Assembly: GCA_963712655.1 (NCBI GenBank)
Contig: CAVQIT010000009.1
Location: 938,553 to 1,002,552 of the forward strand
Reading direction: 5' to 3'
Origin: Pollutimonas sp963712655
GTDB lineage: Bacteria > Pseudomonadota > Gammaproteobacteria > Burkholderiales > Burkholderiaceae_B
DNA: 64,000 bases
Under the pieces are notes generated by a model. That model did not search any database. It worked only from the letters and a program-made list of their open reading frames with translations, and was not told the origin of the DNA. A program made the translations under genes and the position numbers. This document shows, piece by piece, positions 55,944 through 64,000 of the stretch. Each line of letters opens with the position of its first letter. The stretch's first letter is position 1.

Positions 55944-57725
55944 TTGTTGAAGTCTGCTTCTGAAGCCGCGCGGTCTCGTTCCGCCCCTGTCAAGTTCGAG
56001 TTGTGGCGCCGTATCTACACTCGTGTGGGCACATACTGGAAGGCGGTGACGCTTGCCGTCCTGCTGGTAAGCGTTGCGGCGGCAACTCAGCCCATGCTGG
56101 CCGTCATCATGAAGCCTTTGCTCGACGACGGCTTTTCGGGAGCCAAGCCGTCCTACATGTGGTCGATTCCCCTTGCGGTGATCGGCCTGATGCTGGTGCG
56201 CGGCATAGCCAGTTACGGCAGCACTTATTTACTGGCCTGGGTGGCAAACAATATGTTGCTGGGCTTGCGCAAAGAAATGTTCCAGCGCCTGCTTGGGCTG
56301 TCCGATGAAAACTTCAAGCGCGGCGACTCGGGCCGACTGATGAACCGCTTCACCATCGATGCGGGCACGGTATCCGGGCTGGCAACCGAAGTCATCACCG
56401 TCGTTGTGCGCGAAAGCCTGGTGGTTGTCGCCCTGCTGGCCGTCTTGTTGTATATGTCGTGGCAGCTCACCCTGATCGTATTGATCATGTTGCCGGTTTC
56501 GGCGCTGATATCGCGCATATTCATCAGGCGGCTGCGGCGCATCAACCGCGATACGATAGGCATGAATGCCGAACTGACACGCGTCGTTCGCGAGGGCATC
56601 GATGGCCAGCGGGTCATCAAGCTGTTCGACGGTTATTCCCGCGAGGCAGGCCGCTTCGAGTATGTAAACGGCCGCTTGCGGCGCTTCGCCATGCGCGCCG
56701 CCAGCGCCGAAGCCGCCATGTCGCCGCTGACTCAATTTCTGACGGGCCTGTCGGTGGCGGCCGTGATTGCCGTGGCCTTGTACCAGGCGAATACGCAAAG
56801 CTTGACGGTGGGCAGTTTTGCCGCCTTCATGGCGGCGCTCGGCCAGATATTCGATCCCATGAAGCGCCTGACCAATATCGCCAACGCCATGCAGCGTATG
56901 TTGATATCGGCGGAAAGCGTTTTCACCCTGATCGACGAGGTGCCGGAAGATGACAGCGGCACCAAGGTTCTTGCGCAGCCGGTGCGGGGGCGCGTCGAGT
57001 TCAGCAATGTCAGCCACCGCTTTCCCAACGCGCAGACCGATACGCTGTCCAATGTGTCGTTTATCGCCGAGCCAGGGCAGACCGTTGCGCTGGTAGGGCG
57101 TTCGGGCAGCGGCAAAACCACCCTGGTCAATATGCTGCCGCGTTTCATTTATCCGGCCCGCGGCGCTGTGCTTATCGACGGGCAGGATGTCAAAGACCTG
57201 GATTTGCGGGGTTTGCGGGCTCATTTGTCGCTGGTCAGCCAGGATGTTGTGCTTTTCGAGGGCACCATCGCCGAGAACGTAGGCTATGGCGCGCTGCACG
57301 ATGCCAGCCGCGAGGAAATCCGCAATGCGCTCGAGGCCGCCAATTTGCTGAGCTTTGTCGATGGCCTGCCGCAGGGCCTGGATACGCCGGTCGGCGAAAA
57401 CGCCAGCCAGTTGTCGGGCGGACAGCGCCAGCGTCTGGCGATTGCGCGCGCCTTGATCAAGAATGCGCCTGTGCTCATTCTGGACGAAGCCACATCGGCG
57501 CTGGACAATGAGTCGGAACGGCAAGTGCAGGCATCGCTGGAGCATCTGATGAATGGGCGCACTACACTCGTCATTGCCCATCGATTGTCCACGGTGCAAA
57601 GGGCGGACCGGATCGTGGTGCTGGACGCCGGGCAGGTCGTGGAGCAAGGCCGCCACGAAGAACTGCTGCAGCTCAACGGCCTGTATGCTTCGCTTTACCG
57701 TATGCAATTCCAGGAAGAAGATTGA
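55944..57725 (+). CDS. msbA: Lipid A/phospholipid flippase ATPase MsbA
   Basis: A 593-residue ABC half-transporter with six N-terminal helices (about residues 30-330), Walker A VALVGRSGSGKTTL, signature LSGGQRQRLAIARAL and Walker B LILDEATSALD. It flips core-lipid A across the inner membrane. No ATG lies near the start, so I use a TTG at 55944 (a second TTG follows at 55947), preceded by a weak AGCGAG. It overlaps the lipoprotein gene downstream. Confidence 0.93.
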   Translation: MLKSASEAARSRSAPVKFELWRRIYTRVGTYWKAVTLAVLLVSVAAATQPMLAVIMKPLLDDGFSGAKPSYMWSIPLAVIGLMLVRGIASYGSTYLLAWVANNMLLGLRKEMFQRLLGLSDENFKRGDSGRLMNRFTIDAGTVSGLATEVITVVVRESLVVVALLAVLLYMSWQLTLIVLIMLPVSALISRIFIRRLRRINRDTIGMNAELTRVVREGIDGQRVIKLFDGYSREAGRFEYVNGRLRRFAMRAASAEAAMSPLTQFLTGLSVAAVIAVALYQANTQSLTVGSFAAFMAALGQIFDPMKRLTNIANAMQRMLISAESVFTLIDEVPEDDSGTKVLAQPVRGRVEFSNVSHRFPNAQTDTLSNVSFIAEPGQTVALVGRSGSGKTTLVNMLPRFIYPARGAVLIDGQDVKDLDLRGLRAHLSLVSQDVVLFEGTIAENVGYGALHDASREEIRNALEAANLLSFVDGLPQGLDTPVGENASQLSGGQRQRLAIARALIKNAPVLILDEATSALDNESERQVQASLEHLMNGRTTLVIAHRLSTVQRADRIVVLDAGQVVEQGRHEELLQLNGLYASLYRMQFQEED

Positions 57726-58183
57726 TGATGAAGAAATATGAAACCATGAAAAAAATGGCGATGCTGGCGGCGCTATCGGCAATATTGGCCGGATGCGCAA
57801 CAGGTCCTACCGGCCCAGCCGGCTTGCGGGAATCCGACTTGCGCGATCCCAAGTTCTTCCGCGCGGAGCGGGTGCTTCCTTTGTCGTTTCCGAAAATCCA
57901 GATGGCGCTGTTCAAACACCAGGCGGCATGTGGCAGCGCACCCGTGTTTTCCATGGATGCTCGCCAGACTAATTACGCCACGATTGTCCAGAAGCCGGCG
58001 GGCGCTGTAAATTTCGAGCACGCCGTTCTGGCTGACTTGGAGCAATTGCAAGACACCATGATGGCGCCGTCCAGGGCCAAGGCGACGGTCTATACCTATT
58101 ACGCGGATGCGGCCACCATCAAGCAGATCGATCAGGTTTTCAACGCCATTGCGCATCCCGAGGTATGTCCGGGCGCTAACTAA
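57725..58183 (+). CDS. Small lipoprotein coupled to msbA
   Basis: A 152-residue protein with a basic, hydrophobic signal peptide ending in the lipobox LAGC (Cys24), followed by ATGPTGPAGLRESDL. No family was recognised. The mature part is mostly alpha/beta-like with two or more cysteines (QAACGS, EVCPG). The ATG overlaps the msbA stop (TGATGATG), so translation is coupled. It is probably an outer-membrane-anchored envelope protein, function unknown. Confidence 0.72.
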   Translation: MMKKYETMKKMAMLAALSAILAGCATGPTGPAGLRESDLRDPKFFRAERVLPLSFPKIQMALFKHQAACGSAPVFSMDARQTNYATIVQKPAGAVNFEHAVLADLEQLQDTMMAPSRAKATVYTYYADAATIKQIDQVFNAIAHPEVCPGAN

Positions 58184-58406
58184 GCGCAACACTGGATCCG
58201 CGCAAAGAACTCAATCGGTGGAGCTGCCGTGCGAGGCAGGCCTGCGCTTGAACGCGGCCCCTGGAGGTTCCAGGAGGATGGTCGCTTTTCAGGCGCGAAT
58301 GCGTGTATTCTCTAAACCCAATGATTATGCATGTTACTGGTTGTGATATTTTGCATTCAAGAGCAGTGCATAAGATGCATATTGGTCTGCCAGGAGGCCT
58401 CACCTC

Positions 58407-61400
58407 ATGAAAAACACGTATCGTCGCAACATACGGACGAATCCCGTATTCAACGCGTTGGCGGCCGCTGTTGCCTTATCCCTTGCGGGTGCCGCCTCCC
58501 CCGCGTGGGCCAATGGTGGCGCGGGCGGCGGGAGTAACGCCTTCCCCGTGGGCAGTCCTGGCGGCATTGACTCCATGACTGGTGTTGGCGGCGCGGGCGG
58601 CGGCCTTATGGCCACTGCCGGTGGTGGGGGCGGGGGAGCAGGTGTGTCAGGGGGCGCGGGCGGCAACAGTATTGGTGGTGGCGATGGCGGCGGTGGCGGC
58701 GTAAACGCTGGCGAGAGCGGCAGCGCAGGTGAAGCCGGTGCAGCCGGAGCCGGAGGAGGCGGCGGAGGAGGGGGCGCACATGGCGCGGTCGTCTCCACCA
58801 GCTCGACCAATCCTGGCATTGTTGTCGGCGGTGCGGGTGGTGTGGGAGGCACGGGAGGCGCGGGTAGCGAGGTTGGTGGTGGCGGCGGGGGTGCGGGCGG
58901 AGCGGGAGTCGTGGTCAACGCCGCGAACATTGAATACATTACCAACAGTACTATTACGGGTGGCGCGGGCGGCAGCGGCGGCACGGCGAGCCATAGCGGC
59001 AGCGGCGGCAATGGAGGGGCTGGCGTCGCCTTCACGGGCAGCGGTATGCTCAATAATGCAGGATCGATTAGCGGTGGGGCTGGCGGTGCCGCAGGCGTAG
59101 GGGCTAGTGACAACGGCAATGTGGGTGCGGGTGGGGCAGGCATCAGTGGAGCCGGTCTGAACATTGTCAATAGCGGCTCGATTACCGGCGCCCTGTCCGG
59201 TGACGCATTTACTCGCGCCAATGCCATCACGTTTACGGGCGGAGCCAACACGCTCACCCTGGAAGGCACGGCCTGGACGCTGGCTGGCAAGCTGGGGCTG
59301 AATGGCAACAGCAGCCTGACCTTTAATCAGGCAACACACCAGGTCGTGGGGAATGCGATCGAAGGCAACGGTTCTGTCATTCAGGATGGCCAAGGCTTCT
59401 TGATCTTGAGCGGAACCAACACCTATACGGGCGGCACCACGATTGCCAAAGACAGGAGTTTGGTCATCAGCCGGGATGCGAACTTGGGCGACGCGTCGGG
59501 GGGGCTGACTTTGAACGGCGGCATGCTGCAAACAACCACCGGCTTTGCTTCGGCGCGCGGCATTGCGCTGGGAGCCGATGGAGGGACTATCCAGGCCGAC
59601 CTCGATGCTACGCCGCTGACCCTGAACGGCACCATTTCCGGTGCGGGCGGCCTGACCACGATAGGCGGGGGCCGTCTGACGCTGTCGGGTACGAACACCT
59701 ATACCGGCGGCACCAACGTATACAGCGACGTGAACGTGACCGCCACCGGCGCCTTGGGTACGGGCGCCGTTATTGTCGATGGGAATATCAGCGATGCCAA
59801 CCCTATCCTGACGTTCCAGGCGGGCGCCAGCGCGGCGAACCTTAATCTGCACAACCGGAATAACGGCGTCACCACGTTTGACGACTCGTCCACGGCAGGC
59901 CAGGGGATTATCGCCAACGACGCGCATGGCGCCACCGTATTTGCCGGCTCGTCCAGCGCCGGGAATGCCGCCATTACCAACAATAGTTTTGGGGTGACCG
60001 TATTCGACGAGTCGTCCAGTGCAGGCAATGCCGCCATTACCAACAACGGTTCGGGGGCGACCTTATTCGACGATTCGTCGAACGCCGGAAACGCCACTAT
60101 TACCAATAACAATTTGGGGGTGACCGCGTTCACTCTCCAGGCTGCGGCTGATGGCGCCACTATCGTGAACAATGCGGGCGGCACGGTGGATATCAGTTTC
60201 GTGGGCAGCGGTATCGGCATCGGCTCGCTGTCCGGCGCGGGTCTGGTCAGTCTGGGCGGCAAAACCCTTACCTTGGGCGGTCTGCACCGGGACGATACGA
60301 TCAGCGGCGTGATCGCCGATGGCGGGGATGGCGGCGGCACGGGCGGCAGCCTGATCAAGACCGGCGCCGGCATGCTGGTCCTGAACGGCATCAATACCTA
60401 TACCGGGAACACCATGGTGGACGCCGGAACTCTGGAAGTGGGCGATGCCAATACGCCTGCCGCTCGTATCGCGGGCGCTGTGCAAGTCAATGCGGCAGGC
60501 ACCCTGCGGGGTCACGGCATAGTGGGCGGAAACGTCATGAATCAGGGCATCGTGCGCCCGGGCGGTTCGATAGGCACCTTGACCATAGCCGGCAACTACA
60601 CCCAGTCGCCGGGCGCCACCTTGATGATTGATGTAAGCCCCACGGCTGCTTCGCAGTTGAAAGTGGGCGGCACGGCCAGCCTGGCAGGTACCTTGTCTCT
60701 GCTGTATGGGCCCGGCACGTATACCGCCAAGGCTTACAGAATAATCGATGCCCATGCCGTCACGGGAGGCTTTACGGCGATTACGGGTAATGCCCCGGGT
60801 GGGGTCGCGCCAACAATTCTGGCCGGCGCCAGTGGGGTGGATCTTAGTCTGGCCGGTTCCGGGACAGTCACTCCGGTGACTCCAGAAACTCCCTTGGTAG
60901 TGGCGCCCACCAACGCGACGATCTTTGGCGCGGTGGGTTCGGCCGCGCTGCGCGAGGGCCAGAGGGTCAATAATGTATTGCTCGATCGCTTGGGTGAACC
61001 ATGTTTCTCGCCGGCACAGGGCAGCGGCGCATGCCTGCGGCCCGATCATCAAGTCTGGATTCAGGCGGTCGGCACCGACACGCGGATCGATGGCAATCGC
61101 GGCGCGTCCGATGTGCGCGGCCAGCGCTACGGCTTTCTGGCCGGGGTGGACCGACGCTTGAGCAATGGCTGGACGGTCGGCATTGCGGGAGGCTATAGCC
61201 ACGCGGACGTGACCGAGGACGACACCAATGCCAAGGGCAGGCTCGATACGCTGAGATTGGCCGCTTACGCGGGCAAGAGTCTGGGCCGGGTGAACGTGGC
61301 CGGCACGCTCGGCTACGCCTACGACTTCCTGTCGACCACGCGTTCGTTCGGCGCGCTGGGTCGGGCCAAGGGTTCGGGTCACGGTCAGGAGTTCAATGCC

Positions 61401-61865
61401 GGGGCGCAGGCCAGCATGCCCTGGACGGTAGGCCGCAGCCTCATCACGCCCCGTCTGGGATTGCGCTACGCGCATGTCCAGGGCCTGGGCTTGAGCGAAA
61501 CGGGACCGACCAGCCAGAACTTGGGGATTGGGAAACAACGCTTCGATAGCCTGCAACCGTATGTGGGCGTAACACTGGATGTTCCGTTCCAGACACGCAG
61601 CGAGCGTCCAGCGTCAGTTCAGGCGCGCCTGGGCTATGCCTACGAGACGCAGAACATGAGCCGGGATGTGGCGGTGACCGCCGCCGATGGCACAGGTTTC
61701 ATCATCGCGGGCACGCGCGATACGCGTGGACTGTTCACGGCGGGCTTGGGGGCGACCCTGCCCATAGGCAAGTCGGCCAATGCGTATGTGCGCTACGACG
61801 CCTTGCTGCATACCGGCAATGTCTCGGCGCAATCCTTGCAGGCGGGGGTTGACTACCGGTTCTAG
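58407..61865 (+). CDS. Glycine-rich autotransporter adhesin-like protein (type Va)
   Basis: A 1152-residue protein. A signal peptide of 35 residues ends SPAWA. About 36-250 is extremely glycine-rich (GGAGG, GGGGG runs). Next come beta-helix repeats with LSGTNTYTGGT (three similar segments) and four 21-residue repeats (DNA 59868-60119). A linker leads into a C-terminal autotransporter beta-barrel (about residues 880-1152) ending in DYRF. The barrel inserts into the outer membrane and displays the passenger. No catalytic site is seen, so adhesion or biofilm is a guess. The upstream 223 bp hold no gene. Confidence 0.88.
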   Translation: MKNTYRRNIRTNPVFNALAAAVALSLAGAASPAWANGGAGGGSNAFPVGSPGGIDSMTGVGGAGGGLMATAGGGGGGAGVSGGAGGNSIGGGDGGGGGVNAGESGSAGEAGAAGAGGGGGGGGAHGAVVSTSSTNPGIVVGGAGGVGGTGGAGSEVGGGGGGAGGAGVVVNAANIEYITNSTITGGAGGSGGTASHSGSGGNGGAGVAFTGSGMLNNAGSISGGAGGAAGVGASDNGNVGAGGAGISGAGLNIVNSGSITGALSGDAFTRANAITFTGGANTLTLEGTAWTLAGKLGLNGNSSLTFNQATHQVVGNAIEGNGSVIQDGQGFLILSGTNTYTGGTTIAKDRSLVISRDANLGDASGGLTLNGGMLQTTTGFASARGIALGADGGTIQADLDATPLTLNGTISGAGGLTTIGGGRLTLSGTNTYTGGTNVYSDVNVTATGALGTGAVIVDGNISDANPILTFQAGASAANLNLHNRNNGVTTFDDSSTAGQGIIANDAHGATVFAGSSSAGNAAITNNSFGVTVFDESSSAGNAAITNNGSGATLFDDSSNAGNATITNNNLGVTAFTLQAAADGATIVNNAGGTVDISFVGSGIGIGSLSGAGLVSLGGKTLTLGGLHRDDTISGVIADGGDGGGTGGSLIKTGAGMLVLNGINTYTGNTMVDAGTLEVGDANTPAARIAGAVQVNAAGTLRGHGIVGGNVMNQGIVRPGGSIGTLTIAGNYTQSPGATLMIDVSPTAASQLKVGGTASLAGTLSLLYGPGTYTAKAYRIIDAHAVTGGFTAITGNAPGGVAPTILAGASGVDLSLAGSGTVTPVTPETPLVVAPTNATIFGAVGSAALREGQRVNNVLLDRLGEPCFSPAQGSGACLRPDHQVWIQAVGTDTRIDGNRGASDVRGQRYGFLAGVDRRLSNGWTVGIAGGYSHADVTEDDTNAKGRLDTLRLAAYAGKSLGRVNVAGTLGYAYDFLSTTRSFGALGRAKGSGHGQEFNAGAQASMPWTVGRSLITPRLGLRYAHVQGLGLSETGPTSQNLGIGKQRFDSLQPYVGVTLDVPFQTRSERPASVQARLGYAYETQNMSRDVAVTAADGTGFIIAGTRDTRGLFTAGLGATLPIGKSANAYVRYDALLHTGNVSAQSLQAGVDYRF
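59868..60119 (+). repeat. Four tandem 63-bp (21-residue) repeats inside the autotransporter gene
   Basis: Units begin at 59868, 59931, 59994 and 60057 and encode variants of FDESSSAGNAAITNN. Units 2-4 are the closest to each other. Unit 1 is more divergent. They fit parallel beta-helix rungs. Confidence 0.85.
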
Positions 61866-61915
61866 GGCGCACGGCGGGCCATGACGGCCGCTTCCGGCCG
61901 GTGTGCCTCAGGCTG

Positions 61916-61958
61916 CAGCACAGTACCCAAGGCAGTTTCCGCCTTGGGTACTGTGCTG
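61916..61958. terminator. Strong hairpin between the autotransporter gene and rng
   Basis: An 18-bp perfect stem (61916-61933 and 61941-61958, around CAGCACAGTACCCAAGGC) with a 7-nt loop lies between the two convergent stops, directly abutting the rng stop. It has no long T-run and probably serves both transcripts, by termination or by RNA protection. Confidence 0.6.
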
Positions 61959-61959
61959 T

Positions 61960-63423
61960 TCAGATCAGCACGATATCGTATTGTTCTTGGGAGTACTGGC
62001 TTTCCACTTCCAGCGATACCGGTTTGCCAATGAAGTCGCCCAGCATGGCCAGATGCTGGCTTTCCTCTTCCAAAAACAAATCCACAATGGCTTGGGAGGC
62101 CAGGATGCGGAATTCCTTGGGATTGAATTGCCGCGATTCGCGCAATATTTCACGCAGTATTTCGTAGCACAGTGTGCGCGGTGTGCGCACATTGCCGCGC
62201 GATTGGCAGGTCGGGCAGGGCTCGCATAATTGATGGGCAAGGGAATCGCGGGTGCGTTTGCGCGTCATTTCCACCAGCCCCAATTGGCTGAATCCGCTTA
62301 CCGTCATGCGAGTGCGGTCTTTGGTCAAGGCTTTGTTCAGTTCGGCCAATACCGCATTGCGGTGGCCGGCATCATCCATATCGATAAAGTCCAGAATAAT
62401 GATGCCGCCAAGGTTGCGCAGGCGTAGTTGGCGCGCCAGCGCGACGGCGGCTTCCAGATTGGTCTTGAATATGGTGTCGTCGAAATTGCGCCCGCCCACG
62501 AATCCGCCGGTATTGACGTCGACGGTGGTCAGGGCTTCCGTCTGGTCGATGATAAGGTAACCGCCCGATTTCAGATCGACGCGCCGGGATAGCGCCCGCG
62601 CAATTTCATCGTCCACATTGGCGATGTCGAACAAGGGCCGCTCGCCGCTGTAATGTTTGATGCGGTTCAATACCGAGGGGGTGTAGATTTTGGCCCAGTC
62701 CAGCAATTCTTGAGTAGTGCTGCGCGAATCCACGGTAATTGTGCCTATGGACGGCCCGACCATATCGCGCAGTACCCGTTGAGCCAGGGTAAGGTCGGTG
62801 TACAGCACGGATGGCGCGGGCTGGCTTTTCACCTTGGCCTGTATGCTGCTCCATATGGTGCGCAAATAGGATTGATCGGCCTGCAATTCTTCGTCTGTGG
62901 CGCCTTCGGCCTGGGTGCGCACGATAAACCCGCCGCTTTCGTCTTCGGGCATGAACGACAGCACGCGTTCGCGCAGCGTTATGCGGTCTTCTTCGGATTC
63001 GATTTTCTGAGATATGCCGACATGGGGGTCATAAGGCAGGTACACCAGCATGCGGCCGGCGATGCTGATTTGCGTGGAAAGGCGCGCGCCTTTGGTCCCT
63101 AGCGGGTCTTTGATAACCTGCACCATCAGGGACTGGCCTTCGAAAAGCAGCTTTTCAATGGGAGTGACCGTCGTGCCGTTGCTGCGTTCGGTCCGGTTCT
63201 GCCTAAGATCGGCCACATGGATGAAGGCGGCGCGTTCCAGCCCAATGTCGACGAAGGCGCTTTGCATGCCGGGGAGCACGCGGACTATTTTCCCCTGGTA
63301 TAGATTGCCGACATGGCCGCGTTGAATGCTGCGCTCGATATGCAGTTCCTGGACAGATCCCTGTTCTACTAGCGCAACGCGGGTTTCGAATGGCGTTACG
63401 TTGATGAGAATGTCTTCAGTCAT
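61960..63423 (-). CDS. rng: Ribonuclease G
   Basis: A 487-residue RNase E/G-family enzyme. An N-terminal S1-like domain has HVGNLYQGKIVRVLPGMQSAFVDIG. The catalytic DNase I-like subdomain has VDVNTGGFVG and IILDFIDM with the metal-binding aspartates, and the zinc-link cysteines are in CEPCPTC. It processes 16S rRNA 5' ends and degrades mRNA. I chose ATG 63423 (MTEDILINVTPFETRVALVE), since the longer frame has an unrelated N-terminus. Confidence 0.96.
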   Translation of the reverse strand: MTEDILINVTPFETRVALVEQGSVQELHIERSIQRGHVGNLYQGKIVRVLPGMQSAFVDIGLERAAFIHVADLRQNRTERSNGTTVTPIEKLLFEGQSLMVQVIKDPLGTKGARLSTQISIAGRMLVYLPYDPHVGISQKIESEEDRITLRERVLSFMPEDESGGFIVRTQAEGATDEELQADQSYLRTIWSSIQAKVKSQPAPSVLYTDLTLAQRVLRDMVGPSIGTITVDSRSTTQELLDWAKIYTPSVLNRIKHYSGERPLFDIANVDDEIARALSRRVDLKSGGYLIIDQTEALTTVDVNTGGFVGGRNFDDTIFKTNLEAAVALARQLRLRNLGGIIILDFIDMDDAGHRNAVLAELNKALTKDRTRMTVSGFSQLGLVEMTRKRTRDSLAHQLCEPCPTCQSRGNVRTPRTLCYEILREILRESRQFNPKEFRILASQAIVDLFLEEESQHLAMLGDFIGKPVSLEVESQYSQEQYDIVLI

Positions 63424-64000
63424 GTGCAATCCGCGCCGATAATTTAAAGGATAAGTGTAGGTCGAATTACTGCCAAAGGCACGCAATCCGGCATGAGGCA
63501 TTCCATTGCGGAGTAGGCCGGCGGCAGGGCGGCCATGGAAATCTCTGCGTGGAGAGGTGTGTTATCCAACCCCGGCAAGTAAATAATAAAAGGGCGACGC
63601 TATAAAAGGCCAATGTAAAAGAGCAATGTAAAAGGGCAGCGCCTCGTTAAATTAGTCGCCGTCAGGTGGCATTCATAAGCAATGGGTCGGATTGATTGTC
63701 GGAGACAAGGCAATCCGGCATCCCGTCTTCCTTTACCGCGCAGGCCGGGCCGTACGGCGGCCCGGGAAATCCCGGCATAGAAGAAGATGTGCACGGTGCA
63801 ATTCCCATAGTAAAAAAGACAAGGCCCTTTCAGTAGTGAGGGTTGGGACCAAGGGAAAGACAAGGGAAAGACAAGGGAAAGACAAGGGAAAGACAAGGGA
63901 AAGACAAGGGAAAGACAAGGGAAAGACAAGGGAAAGACAAGGGAAAGACAAGGGAAAGACAAGGCTTTTTCAACTGAGGGATTCCGCCAAGGCTACTGGC
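63424..64000. other. 577-bp intergenic stretch upstream of rng
   Basis: No gene is supported. Clusters of AAAAG(G/A)GC-like short repeats lie at 63588-63640, a GC-rich hairpin CCGGGCCG/CGGCCCGG is at 63745-63765, and an 11-bp tandem array occupies 63851-63960. In many betaproteobacteria maf lies upstream of rng, but it is not visible here. Confidence 0.6.
63851..63960. repeat. Perfect 11-bp tandem array, 10 copies
   Basis: Ten exact copies of AAGGGAAAGAC run from 63851 to 63960. All copies are identical, which indicates recent slippage expansion. The apparent minus-strand open frames (SFPCLSLVFPL) are produced by the repeat and are not treated as genes. Similar sequences (CAAGGC...TTTCA...GAGGG) flank it on both sides. 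Confidence 0.95.

Noticed and set aside
58400..59308. 302-residue Pro-rich open frame opposite the autotransporter gene
   Set aside because: It is the antisense of GGC/GGT glycine codons and has no domain or ribosome-binding site; the plus-strand gene is clearly real.
63851..63960. CRISPR-like direct repeats
   Set aside because: The units are 11 bp with no spacers; this is a simple tandem repeat.
63600..63962. 120-residue open frame with SFPCLSLVFPL repeats
   Set aside because: An 11-bp repeat without stops is open in all three minus frames; the peptide is an artefact of the array.

Overview
This is a GC-rich chromosomal window that reads as core genome of a betaproteobacterium of the order Burkholderiales. 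Its closest resemblance is to the family Alcaligenaceae (Bordetella, Pusillimonas, Candidimonas and relatives). The grounds are the gene order rpsF-priB-rpsR-rplI-dnaB, the xseB-ispA-dxs-folE2 block, the hpnCDE squalene module, potFGHI, and dnaE followed by LPS-core type glycosyltransferases and msbA. The assignment comes from protein family recognition alone, because no database search was possible. I see no tRNA, rRNA, CRISPR array, prophage, transposase or classical defence system.

Layout, left to right. 1-3.7 kb: htpX (cut by the window edge), a DMT permease, a rhodanese-type sulfurtransferase and a Rieske oxygenase. 4.0-8.1 kb: xseB, ispA, dxs and folE2 (isoprenoid and folate-type metabolism). 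8.3-11.5 kb: the ribosomal protein and replication operon rpsF-priB-rpsR-rplI-dnaB. 11.5-16.3 kb: minus-strand genes for an SBF-like transporter, pdxA, a PIN-PhoH protein, bcp and a Mth938-like protein. 16.5-20.4 kb: an AlaC-type aminotransferase, hom and thrC, then crcB. 20.9-24.1 kb: hpnE-hpnD-hpnC. 24.2-29.1 kb: a PhnZ-like HD-domain oxygenase, alr, an SDR, radA and a TauE/SafE permease. 29.1-36.8 kb: a YbbP-like permease, a Kdo kinase, the polyamine importer potFGHI and an ArsC-like protein. 36.9-38.9 kb: rpiA, phoU behind a likely Pho box, and yggX. 39-48 kb: argA, hrpA and dnaE. 48-58.2 kb: a cell-surface block of three GT4 and one GT2 glycosyltransferases, two polysaccharide deacetylases, a heptosyltransferase-like protein, a YdcF protein, msbA and a lipoprotein. 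58.4-64 kb: a large glycine-rich autotransporter, rng, and an intergenic stretch with an 11-bp tandem array at the right edge.

The main functional theme outside housekeeping is the cell envelope: squalene synthesis, Kdo kinase, glycan transferases and deacetylases, MsbA, a lipoprotein and the autotransporter. Many neighbours overlap by ATGA, which implies tight translational coupling.

Sequence quality is uneven. Three stretches (about 8.75-11.1 kb, 16.1-20.3 kb and 39.0-43.6 kb) carry dozens of small indels that break essential genes such as dnaB, rplI, hom and thrC, while the stretches between are clean. I treat these as probable sequencing or assembly errors, not genuine gene decay, and mark the genes as pseudogene only to show that the reading frame is disrupted as given.
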